Shown here piece after piece: positions 1 to 6,587 of a stretch of 64,000 bases of DNA (the first letter of the stretch is position 1; each line of letters opens with the position of its first letter). This DNA comes from Brevibacillus sedimenti (GTDB lineage: Bacteria; Bacillota; Bacilli; Brevibacillales; Brevibacillaceae). The position numbers and the translations under genes were made by a program. The notes under the pieces are model-generated. The model did no database searches. It had not been told where the DNA came from and saw only the letters and a program-made list of their open reading frames with translations. The stretch is taken from assembly GCF_020923495.1 (NCBI RefSeq), contig NZ_CP064048.1:3783001-3847000 (forward strand). Reading direction: 5' to 3'.

Positions 1-870
1 GGCCAACGGGATCGGATTGAGACCGATCAGCACCTTCCTGGCAAGGTAGCGGGCGCCATTTTGCACGACAATTACTTCGTCCGGCTTGACGGCGAGCAGA
101 AAATCCATCCCTCGGGACACGCTGCGGTAGGGAATCAGCCGCAGCCGCGACTGCCATTCGGCGGGCACCTGCTCGAAGACCCCGTCCAGGTTTTCCCATG
201 CCGTTGGGCTGCCGATCCGCTGACGAAGCGAAGCCGGCAGGATATGGGCAACCAGTTCGCTCTCCACAATCATCACCGGCTGGCGGGTAATCGGTTCGTG
301 GAGTTGGTTGCCGGTGTCCACCAGTCCGCGACAGACGACGCTTTCCCCTGCGATCGTCACCGTCACCTCGGCGAGGAACGCCTCGATCCGTCGCGGCTCT
401 TGAACGGCATGGTAGCTCTTCCGGCTGAGGACAAAGACGAGGGAAAACCCCATGGCGAGAACGCCCAGCGTCGGTTTGAACCCGACACCGAAGCCGTCAC
501 TGTGGAGAGTCACCAACCCGTTCAAGATCTCGTTGTGTGAGGCAAGGAAATACTGCAGGCCAAACACCCCGCCGCCGAAGATGAAGGCCACGAAGTAGAA
601 AATGGCGAGATTGTGCAGAAAGGCTCGCAGTCTTCGATTGCCAAACGCGATCCACAGCATGAGAACGGAAAACAACAGCTTCACGGTCCACTGGTACATC
701 GAGGCGAAGGAAGGGAGAAAGAAAAACGCCAGGTACATCGACCCGAACAGAGAAGCAAGCAGGATCCTCCACCATATAACCCGCTCTTTGCGAAAATAGG
801 CCGTAAACCAGAGCAGCAAGGTATCAATGGCCACATTCAGGAGTAAAATGATATCAAGATAGACGATCAT
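1..870 (-). CDS. spoIIGA: SpoIIGA, pro-sigma-E processing peptidase (3' end cut by window)
   Basis: Membrane-bound aspartic protease that cleaves pro-sigma-E in the mother cell after the signal from SpoIIR. I translated 290 codons from ATG at 870; the family is about 300 residues, so only the last few lie outside the window. The N-terminal ~150 residues form several hydrophobic segments, followed by a soluble domain. The catalytic motif VDTGN places the active aspartate at residue 185, close to Asp183 of B. subtilis. A good ribosome binding site (GGGGGTGAAGG) precedes the start. sigE would be expected next, beyond base 1. In B. subtilis spoIIGA also follows ftsZ closely; here B12 genes and an IS lie between them. 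Confidence 0.93.
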   Translation of the reverse strand, partial: MIVYLDIILLLNVAIDTLLLWFTAYFRKERVIWWRILLASLFGSMYLAFFFLPSFASMYQWTVKLLFSVLMLWIAFGNRRLRAFLHNLAIFYFVAFIFGGGVFGLQYFLASHNEILNGLVTLHSDGFGVGFKPTLGVLAMGFSLVFVLSRKSYHAVQEPRRIEAFLAEVTVTIAGESVVCRGLVDTGNQLHEPITRQPVMIVESELVAHILPASLRQRIGSPTAWENLDGVFEQVPAEWQSRLRLIPYRSVSRGMDFLLAVKPDEVIVVQNGARYLARKVLIGLNPIPLA

Positions 871-897
871 CTGCCTTCACCCCCGCCCGGCAAAGAC

Positions 898-930
898 AGT
901 ATATATCAATGTGTATGTAAAGTCTGTCAA
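898..930 (-). promoter_or_regulatory. spoIIGA promoter with a 21-bp spacer
   Basis: On the minus strand a perfect -35 TTGACA (930-925) and a -10 TATACT (903-898) are separated by 21 bp. B. subtilis spoIIG is known for an over-long sigma-A spacer that needs Spo0A to be used. A TGTAGAA sequence at 957-963 is one base off a Spo0A box, but in the opposite orientation, so that part is weak. Confidence 0.6.
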
Positions 931-1009
931 TTCTTGACCGTGTTTTTTCGGATTTTTTGTAGAAGGGACCAGGCGGGGGCTGAGGGCAATTTCGTGCGGG
1001 GCACAACCC

Positions 1010-1058
1010 CTAAAATAAAACGAAAGGGCTGTCGTCACGATGTGTACGACAGCCCTTT
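1010..1058 (-). terminator. cobU intrinsic terminator
   Basis: Perfect 13-bp inverted repeat AAAGGGCTGTCGT / ACGACAGCCCTTT (1023-1035 and 1046-1058), followed on the minus strand by CGTTTTATTTT. It ends the btuFCD-cobU transcript and insulates spoIIGA. Confidence 0.85.
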
Positions 1059-1071
1059 ATTGTTTTGATCG

Positions 1072-1638
1072 TCACGGGCGAAAGGCGCGCGATTTCAGCT
1101 CCACCGGAATGCCTGCTGTCACCAGAAACACCTGGTCGCTCGCTTCCGCCACCCGCTGATTCATGATGCCGGCCGCATCCCGGAACATCCTGCCAAGCGG
1201 ATTGTCGGGAACGATGCCGTACCCCACTTCGTTGGAGACCAGCATGATCGTCCCCGGAAACGACCGCAGCACGTCCACCAGTTCGTCCACCTTTTCCAGC
1301 GTACGCTCCATCGGCTGCTCCTGTTCAAATTTCAAGAGCCAATTGGACAGCCAGAGTGTCAGGCAATCGACCAGGACCACGCGCTCGCCCGAGCCGATCG
1401 CCGGTTCAAAGGAGAGCCCGCGCAAAAAGCCGGCAAGGTCGTACGGTATCTCATGCGTCTCCCACGAAAAGGGCGACTGCTCGCGGCGCTGACGATGGCG
1501 GCGTACCCGCTCCCGCAGTTCCTCGTCAAAAACGGGGGATGTGGCGATGTACACGCCTTGTACCCCGAGACGGGCCGCGTACGTTTCCGCAAACGTGCTC
1601 TTGCCGCTCCGCGCACCGCCTGTAACCAGCACGATCAT
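1072..1638 (-). CDS. cobU: CobU/CobP adenosylcobinamide kinase / guanylyltransferase
   Basis: Bifunctional enzyme of cobinamide salvage: it phosphorylates adenosylcobinamide and then makes adenosylcobinamide-GDP. The P-loop GGARSGKS is near the N-terminus, and the family motif VSNEVGYGIVP lies in the C-terminal half. The start is ambiguous between ATG 1644 and ATG 1638; 1638 is preferred because AGGAGG then sits 8 bases upstream (188 aa). It is last in a four-gene uptake operon, 43 bases after btuD. The usual partners cobS, cobC and cobT are not in the window, so the cobalamin salvage set is incomplete here. Confidence 0.9.
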   Translation of the reverse strand: MIVLVTGGARSGKSTFAETYAARLGVQGVYIATSPVFDEELRERVRRHRQRREQSPFSWETHEIPYDLAGFLRGLSFEPAIGSGERVVLVDCLTLWLSNWLLKFEQEQPMERTLEKVDELVDVLRSFPGTIMLVSNEVGYGIVPDNPLGRMFRDAAGIMNQRVAEASDQVFLVTAGIPVELKSRAFRP

Positions 1639-1681
1639 GCCCATTTCCTCCTCTCGTATCCGACACGCCGACGACACACTG

Positions 1682-2461
1682 CTAGCTGCATCCCGATTGC
1701 AGCAGGATTTGCGGCGATTGGCGCACCGGGTGTTCAATCACGATCGGCTGGGTGCCGTACACCTCCCGAATCACATCGGCATGCAATATCTCCCGAGGGG
1801 CCCCGATCCGACACGGCTGCCCCTTTTGCAGCAAAAGGAGCCGGTCGCAGTACAGCGATGCCAGATTCAGATCGTGCAGGACGGCGATTACGGTCACACC
1901 CTCCTGTCTCTGCCAGGCGCGGACCATATCCATGAGCTGCACCTGATAGCCGATGTCCAGGTATGTCGTCGGCTCGTCCAGGAGCAGAAGCCGGGGCTGT
2001 TGGACCATCGCCTTGGCCAAGGCCACCCGCTGCTTCTCCCCCCCGCTCAGCCATTCCAACGTGCGGTGCTCGAGGTCGCCCAACCCGAGCATCCGGATGA
2101 TTGCGTCAACCAGCGAAGCGGCGTTCTCCCGCTCTTCCCCGAGCCAATTTTGATACGGATACCGCCCCATCTCCACCACGTCCCTGACGGTAAACCCGAC
2201 CGCCGGCAGGGGCTCCTGCTGCAGCACGGCAATCCGGCGGGCCCGCTCCTTGCGCGAGTACGCTTCGAGCGGTCGGCCATCCAGCCAGATGTGCCCCTCA
2301 TCGGGGGATTCGACGCCGGACAAAAGCTTCAACAAAGTGGATTTTCCGCTGCCGTTGGGGCCGATGATGCCGAAACACTCCCCGCTTTCCACGGAAAAAT
2401 GAACGTCTCGCAGAATTGGCATGCCGTCGTACGCCTTACCCACTCCGTCAACCCGTACCAT
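1682..2461 (-). CDS. btuD: ABC transporter ATPase, BtuD/FecE type
   Basis: Cytoplasmic ATPase that drives import of a B12 or siderophore-type ligand. Visible motifs are Walker A GPNGSGKS (residues 34-41), signature LSGGE (138-142), Walker B LLLLDEPT (158-165) and H-loop His196. The start codon lies 4 bases after the btuC stop, and its ribosome binding site is inside the last codons of btuC, so the two are translationally coupled. The B12 assignment rests on the adjacent cobU; the ATPase alone cannot separate corrinoid from iron-chelate transport. Confidence 0.88.
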   Translation of the reverse strand: MVRVDGVGKAYDGMPILRDVHFSVESGECFGIIGPNGSGKSTLLKLLSGVESPDEGHIWLDGRPLEAYSRKERARRIAVLQQEPLPAVGFTVRDVVEMGRYPYQNWLGEERENAASLVDAIIRMLGLGDLEHRTLEWLSGGEKQRVALAKAMVQQPRLLLLDEPTTYLDIGYQVQLMDMVRAWQRQEGVTVIAVLHDLNLASLYCDRLLLLQKGQPCRIGAPREILHADVIREVYGTQPIVIEHPVRQSPQILLQSGCS

Positions 2462-2465
2462 CCGT

Positions 2466-3506
2466 CTACCTCCTCGCCAGCCGTTTGTTTTTCTTCAGCA
2501 AATAGGCAAAGAACGGCGCGCCCAGAAAGGCGGTGACCACCCCAAGCGGAATCTCCGTCGGGGCCAGAATCGTGCGTGCCAGCGTGTCCGCCCACAGCAC
2601 ATACGCGGCACCGTATATCACCGACAGCGGCAGCAGCAGGCGGTAGTCCGGGCCTACCAGCAGGCGGACCAGATGGGGCACCACCAAGCCGACAAAGCCG
2701 ACGACCCCGGCAATGGAAACGGCGGCGGCGGTCAGCAGGGCGGACACACACAGCACCACCAGTTTTGTCCGTTCCACATGAACCCCCAGGTGAGCGGCCT
2801 GTCTTTCACCCAGTGCAAACAGGTTTAACGTTCGGCTGTAAGCAGCCAGCACAATCAGTCCGCCACCAAGGTAGGGCACCAGCACGGACGAAAACGCCCA
2901 GCCCCGGTACGCCAGACTGCCCATCAGCCAGAAGACGATTTCGTTCACTACCTGATCGGAGAGCGAGACCATGAACGACACCAGCGATCCCAGGAATGCC
3001 TGAATGACGACGCCCGACAGCAGCAGGGTTTCGACGTGAAACATGCCGTTCGTGTTGGCCAGCCTAAGGACTGCCCACAGACTGACCAGGCCGGTCAGAA
3101 AAGCAGCGATGGGAACGGTCCATTGGCCGAGCAGGACAAACTGGAAGCCGAACAAGATGAAGAAAGCGGCACCGACGGCAGACCCCGAAGCCACTCCCAG
3201 GGTGTAAGGATCGGCCAGCGGATTGCGCAGCACGCCTTGGAAACCGGCGCCGGCCAGCGACAGACAAGCCCCGACGAGAACAGCCAGCATGATTCGGGGA
3301 AACCGCACTTTCATCACGATCTGCTCAGACGACGCCGGCCAGTCGGCAGGGACGTGCTGCCCGATCACTGGAAGTTGATGAAGCAGGATAGCCCACACCT
3401 GGGAGATAGGCAGGTGGGCCGCTCCCAGTGACAAGCTGACTACGACCGAGAAGAAAAGGAGCAGGCAGCCTGCTCCTCCCCAGAGAAACAATCGCGTTCT
3501 CATCAT
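2466..3506 (-). CDS. btuC: ABC transporter permease, BtuC/FecCD family
   Basis: Integral membrane permease of a BtuCD-type importer, 346 aa with about ten hydrophobic segments. The FecCD-family stretches around GACLSLAGAGFQGVLRNPLA and GFVGLVVPHLVRLLVG are clear. Its start overlaps the btuF stop by ATGA (3503-3506), a sign of coupled translation. The substrate is inferred as a corrinoid from the downstream cobU gene. Confidence 0.9.
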   Translation of the reverse strand: MMRTRLFLWGGAGCLLLFFSVVVSLSLGAAHLPISQVWAILLHQLPVIGQHVPADWPASSEQIVMKVRFPRIMLAVLVGACLSLAGAGFQGVLRNPLADPYTLGVASGSAVGAAFFILFGFQFVLLGQWTVPIAAFLTGLVSLWAVLRLANTNGMFHVETLLLSGVVIQAFLGSLVSFMVSLSDQVVNEIVFWLMGSLAYRGWAFSSVLVPYLGGGLIVLAAYSRTLNLFALGERQAAHLGVHVERTKLVVLCVSALLTAAAVSIAGVVGFVGLVVPHLVRLLVGPDYRLLLPLSVIYGAAYVLWADTLARTILAPTEIPLGVVTAFLGAPFFAYLLKKNKRLARR

Positions 3507-4507
3507 TTCACCCGATCCGGGTAAATCGCTTTGGCCACCTCATACAGCCCTTGGGTGATCCGGGGGCCCGGGCGGTTCAGCACATTCTGGTCAACACCGA
3601 CGATCCGCTGATCGCGGACGGCTGTTATCTTGTCCCAACCGCTCCGCTTGCGGATGATCTGCTCCAGGGTCTGGCCGCTTTTATCATCTGTCACGCCGCT
3701 CGCATACAGGATCACGTCCGGGTCTTCGTTTAGCACCTTCTCCTCGCTGATCGGGTTCCAGCCTTCCATGTCGTTGGCGATGTTTACGCCTCCTGCCAGT
3801 GTGATCAGCTCGTCCATGAATTCACCCTTTCCGACGGTCCAACCGGGTGCGAATTCCACATACACCTTCTTCCGTTCGTTCGGCTTGACGTCCTGCACGG
3901 CGTTTTTCACCCGCTGGATGTCTTCCTTCATCTGTGCGACGAGCGTCTCCGCCTGTTCCTGCCGGTTGGTAATCTGACCGAACAGCAGGATGTTGTTCAG
4001 GATGTCCTCCGTCGTGCGGGGGTTGGTCTTCCAGACGACCAGGCCAAGCGAACGCAGTTTTTCCGCCACTTGATCCTGCATGGAAATACCCGTAATCACC
4101 AGGTCGGGCTGCTGGGCAATGATCGCCTCCTCATTGGGATTGACGATGCCCCCTACTTTCGGCTTGGCTTTGGCTTCCTCCGGGTAATCGTCATAATCAG
4201 AGACGGCCACCACACGGTCGCCCAACCCCAATGCAAACAAGATTTCCGTTTCAGCCGGGGACGTGGAGACAATCCGCTCCGGCGCCTTGGCAAACGTATA
4301 GGCGGTGCCGGTCGCATCTTTCAGCGTGAGGGGATAACTCGTCTGTTTGGTGCCGGCAGTCGTTTTCTGGCCTGTATTCTGATCTGTGCCGACCGTCGCC
4401 GGCGCAGGCGCCTGGTCCGAACCGCCCGTGGTCGGTCCGCTGCCGCCGCAGCCGCCAAGCAGCGCCACGACCAGCGCACCCGTTACAAGCCACAGGGATC
4501 GTTTCAT
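3503..4507 (-). CDS. btuF: Corrinoid-binding lipoprotein, BtuF-like
   Basis: Extracellular solute-binding lipoprotein of the importer. It starts with a lipoprotein signal peptide (lipobox LLGGC) and a Thr/Gly-rich linker of about 40 residues. A periplasmic-binding-protein fold typical of BtuF/FhuD follows, with the recognisable opening PERIVSTSPAETEILFALG. The ribosome binding site GGAAAGGAAGAG precedes ATG 4507. It is the first gene of the operon, behind a leader that carries an intrinsic terminator. Confidence 0.88.
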   Translation of the reverse strand: MKRSLWLVTGALVVALLGGCGGSGPTTGGSDQAPAPATVGTDQNTGQKTTAGTKQTSYPLTLKDATGTAYTFAKAPERIVSTSPAETEILFALGLGDRVVAVSDYDDYPEEAKAKPKVGGIVNPNEEAIIAQQPDLVITGISMQDQVAEKLRSLGLVVWKTNPRTTEDILNNILLFGQITNRQEQAETLVAQMKEDIQRVKNAVQDVKPNERKKVYVEFAPGWTVGKGEFMDELITLAGGVNIANDMEGWNPISEEKVLNEDPDVILYASGVTDDKSGQTLEQIIRKRSGWDKITAVRDQRIVGVDQNVLNRPGPRITQGLYEVAKAIYPDRVK

Positions 4508-4571
4508 CGTTCACTCTTCCTTTCCATATGTATAAATGTATAAAAACTTTCTGGCAGCCCACCGTAAAGCG

Positions 4572-4672
4572 AAAAAACCCTTTGCATCCGCCGGGAAACA
4601 AAGGGTCAGCAAGCACCCGCTGCCGGAATACGATTCGATAGGTATGCGTCAAACCCGTCTGTCATTATATCA
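4572..4672 (-). promoter_or_regulatory. btuF leader with internal terminator (attenuator); class not recognised
   Basis: A -10 TATAAT (4669-4664) is followed about 60 bases later by a strong intrinsic terminator: ACCCTTTG / CAAAGGGT (4606-4599, 4584-4577) and six T. The segment between can form GGGTT with GACCC, which would compete with the terminator, plus two short internal stems. The terminator lies 65 bases before the btuF start, so it looks like transcription attenuation. The conserved cores of cobalamin riboswitches were not found. The competing fold is my inference. Confidence 0.55.
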
Positions 4673-4682
4673 TTGAGGCGGC

Positions 4683-4720
4683 AAAAAAAGAAGATACACG
4701 GCAAGGGAAAAGCTGCCGTG
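4683..4720 (-). terminator. Intrinsic terminator upstream of the btu operon
   Basis: CACGGCA / TGCCGTG (4720-4714, 4703-4697) followed on the minus strand by TATCTTCTTTTTTT. It would stop minus-strand transcription coming from the ftsZ side. Its T-tract overlaps the -35 region of the btuF leader promoter. Confidence 0.7.
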
Positions 4721-4851
4721 ATCCCTCCCGGAGACGAGATTCCGTACGTTCTCGCAGAATTTGTCGTGATGCGATAGGCATCTACCGTTTCCAGATTTCC
4801 CCGGATGGCATGTTATGTAGAAACGTCATTCTTTTGAAAGGCGGTATTCTC

Positions 4852-5205
4852 TTGCGAAAAAAACGGTCCGATCAGCACACCCATGCCATCGATTTCATTC
4901 GCTTCTCCGACACTCCGGGACACATTCATGCGTATTCGACCCGCACCAGCTTCAACCACGGTCATCGCCACCAGGTGCGGGGACGAACGTCGGGGCCCTA
5001 CCCGGTCCCGGGCAGGGGTCACGTCCACTACTACGAAGGCGTCACCTCGTTTGACGACGGTCACGTTCACTATTTTCGCGGATGGACCAGTCCGCCCATT
5101 CCGCTTCCCGGCGGCGGCCATTATCACACAATTGCTGGTGAAACGACGCTCAACGATCGGCATATCCATTCTTACCGGGGACGCACCAGCGAAGGCTACC
5201 GCTGA
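4852..5205 (+). CDS. ymaF: YmaF-like histidine-rich repeat protein
   Basis: Small protein (117 aa) built of short repeats with the pattern GHxH or DxHxH (TPGHIHAY, NHGHRHQ, GRGHVHYY, DDGHVHYF, GGGHYHT, NDRHIHSY), each followed by an RTS- or VTS-like turn. This matches the YmaF family; its function is unknown, and the regular HxH pairs suggest metal binding (inference). TTG 4852 is chosen because GAAAGGCGG sits 7 bases upstream; the in-frame ATG 4810 has no such site. It reads toward ftsZ and shared the bidirectional terminator that the IS has split. Confidence 0.75.
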   Translation: MRKKRSDQHTHAIDFIRFSDTPGHIHAYSTRTSFNHGHRHQVRGRTSGPYPVPGRGHVHYYEGVTSFDDGHVHYFRGWTSPPIPLPGGGHYHTIAGETTLNDRHIHSYRGRTSEGYR

Positions 5206-5284
5206 CACATCGACGAAGGCTGCCACTGACCCGTCTGCCGTCCGGCGCAGACAATCAAAAAAACCTTGTTCCCCAAGTAGAGTG

Positions 5285-5345
5285 CACCCCTTAAAGTAGA
5301 CATTGGAAAAACCCCTTGGGATAACCGATGTTACTTTAAGGGGTG
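5285..5345 (+). promoter_or_regulatory. IS left-end hairpin that would hide the transposase ribosome binding site
   Basis: CACCCCTTAAAGTA (5285-5298) is perfectly complementary to TACTTTAAGGGGTG (5332-5345), and ACATTGG / CCGATGT extends the stem by seven more pairs inside. The 3' arm contains the orfA ribosome binding site AAGGGGTGA. A transcript that enters from outside would carry both arms and be poorly translated; one starting inside the element would lack the 5' arm. The same sequence is in copy 2 (47240-47300). Confidence 0.7.
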
Positions 5346-5353
5346 AATTTTTT

Positions 5354-5650
5354 ATGGCTATCAAAGGTCAAAAGTTCAAGCATTATCCTTTGTCGTTGAA
5401 AATGGAGGCAATACGATTGCATGTAGAGGAGAAGTGGACATACAGACGTATCACTGAGCATTTAGGAATCCAGGATAAGGATCGAGTAAAAAAATGGATG
5501 CGGAAATACAAACAACTTGGGGAGTTCGGTCTTTTGGATCAGCGTGGACGACGTCCAGAGTACATCGATCAAGATCGACATGTGAAAAAATTGAAACGGG
5601 AGAACGAAATTCTAAAAAAGTGTTTGGAAATCTGGATGCGGGAGGTGTAA
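5354..5650 (+). CDS. IS3-family OrfA (helix-turn-helix subunit)
   Basis: 98-aa DNA-binding part of the transposase. It has a helix-turn-helix (EKWTYRRITEHLGIQDKDRVKKWM) and a C-terminal heptad region (HVKKLKRENEILKKCLEIW) typical of IS3 OrfA multimerisation. ATG 5354 has AAGGGGTGA eight bases upstream; an upstream in-frame ATG at 5303 lies inside the end hairpin and is not preferred. Near its end the A AAA AAG signal moves ribosomes into orfB. Confidence 0.92.
   Translation: MAIKGQKFKHYPLSLKMEAIRLHVEEKWTYRRITEHLGIQDKDRVKKWMRKYKQLGEFGLLDQRGRRPEYIDQDRHVKKLKRENEILKKCLEIWMREV
5614..5620 (+). promoter_or_regulatory. Programmed -1 frameshift site A AAA AAG
   Basis: In the orfA frame the codons read CTA AAA AAG. 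Slipping back one base joins ...NEILKK to VFGNLDAGG... and continues through orfB. This is the standard IS3-family signal for making the OrfAB transposase. Confidence 0.85.
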
Positions 5651-5667
5651 GAAAAAAGTATCGTGTG

Positions 5668-6513
5668 ATGGAGAATGTGGCAGCATTGTACCCGATTACC
5701 GAACTCTCCAAACTTCTTGGTGTATCGAGGAGTGGGTATTATCGATATCTTGCACAGAAGGAGTGGGATAGAGACGGAGAACTGAAACAGCAGATTCAAA
5801 CCATCTATGATGAACGAAAAGGAATATATGGGTATCGAAGAATTCAAGCGGAACTCCTTCGTCAATACGGCAAGGTTGTGAATCATAAGAAGGTGTTACG
5901 GCTCATGCAAATTCTTGGGCTGAAAGCCATTATTCGTGGCAAACGAGCGTATCGGAGCACGTATCGAGCGGCTGAATCAGATGGTCGTGTTGCCGAAAAT
6001 TTGTTGAAGCGTGACTTCACAGCCGAGAAACCGAACCAGAAGTGGGTCACCGATGTTACCCAGTTTCGTGTAGGAGATCAACGTATCTTCTTATCTGCGA
6101 TTAAAGACTTGTTTCACAACGAAATCGTGGCGCACCATGTGAGCTTACACAATGACAATGTCCTTGTCCTAGAGACGTTTCGGAAAGCATTTGAAAAGCA
6201 TAAGGACGTGACTGGACTGATCGTACACAGCGATCAAGGCTTCCAGTACACGTCCCATGCATACCACGACATGCTGCAAAAGGTTGGCGCCCGAATCAGC
6301 ATGTCCCGAAGGGGCAATTGTTTAGACAATTCCCCTATGGAGAGTTTCTTCTCGCACTTAAAGGCAGAAGCTCTCTATCCTTATGATATTCGAAGTTTGG
6401 ATGAGGCGCAAAGACGAATTGAGGAGTACATTCGTTTTTACAATGAGGAGCGTTTGCAAATCAAATTAAATAAGCTGACGCCAGTCGAGTACAGGCGTCA
6501 GCATGCGGCCTAA
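5668..6513 (+). CDS. IS3-family OrfB (DDE catalytic domain)
   Basis: Catalytic half of the transposase, made mainly as the OrfAB fusion through the frameshift at 5614-5620. The first internal ATG at 5668 would give 281 aa. The catalytic triad is Asp129 (VTDVTQF), Asp189 (HSDQG) and Glu225 (SPMESFF), with 35 residues between the last two. The HTH_21 segment GYRRIQAELLRQYG and the C-terminal YNEERLQ are typical. All key residues are present, so this copy should be functional. Confidence 0.93.
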   Translation: MENVAALYPITELSKLLGVSRSGYYRYLAQKEWDRDGELKQQIQTIYDERKGIYGYRRIQAELLRQYGKVVNHKKVLRLMQILGLKAIIRGKRAYRSTYRAAESDGRVAENLLKRDFTAEKPNQKWVTDVTQFRVGDQRIFLSAIKDLFHNEIVAHHVSLHNDNVLVLETFRKAFEKHKDVTGLIVHSDQGFQYTSHAYHDMLQKVGARISMSRRGNCLDNSPMESFFSHLKAEALYPYDIRSLDEAQRRIEEYIRFYNEERLQIKLNKLTPVEYRRQHAA

Positions 6514-6587
6514 CGGCCGGGGGTTTTTTAAGTGTCTACAAAATGGGGTCTTGACCAAAGAGGAACAAGGTTTTTTTACGTCCGTCC

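Larger units (their letters stand above)
5278..6557 (+). mobile_element. IS3-family insertion sequence, copy 1 (intact)
   Basis: 1280-bp element. Its exact ends come from comparison with copy 2 at 47233-48512: the two share everything from TAGAGTGCACC to GTCTTGACCA. Imperfect terminal repeats TAGAGTGCACCCC and TGGTCAAGACCCC continue into a shared GTAGACA. The 3-bp target duplication is AAG (5275-5277 and 6558-6560). Two overlapping reading frames with an A6G frameshift signal and a D-D-35-E transposase define the IS3 family (IS150-like). The element is visibly more AT-rich than the host genes, which suggests recent acquisition. Confidence 0.96.
5257..6577. terminator. ftsZ/ymaF bidirectional terminator, split by an IS in its loop
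   Basis: Removing the IS and one copy of the AAG duplication restores a perfect 16-bp inverted repeat: AAAAAAACCTTGTTCC (5257-5272) and GGAACAAGGTTTTTTT (6562-6577), around the six-base loop CCAAGA. With A7 and T7 flanks it would terminate ftsZ on the minus strand and ymaF on the plus strand. The arms are now 1.29 kb apart. Confidence 0.9.

Noticed and set aside
4508-4750. Cobalamin riboswitch upstream of btuF
   Set aside because: The operon context predicts one, but none of the conserved cobalamin cores is present and the leader before the terminator is only about 60 bases.
5278-6557. The two IS copies plus the 42 kb between them as a composite transposon
   Set aside because: The interval holds essential housekeeping genes in conserved order, and each copy has its own target duplication, so they are independent insertions.
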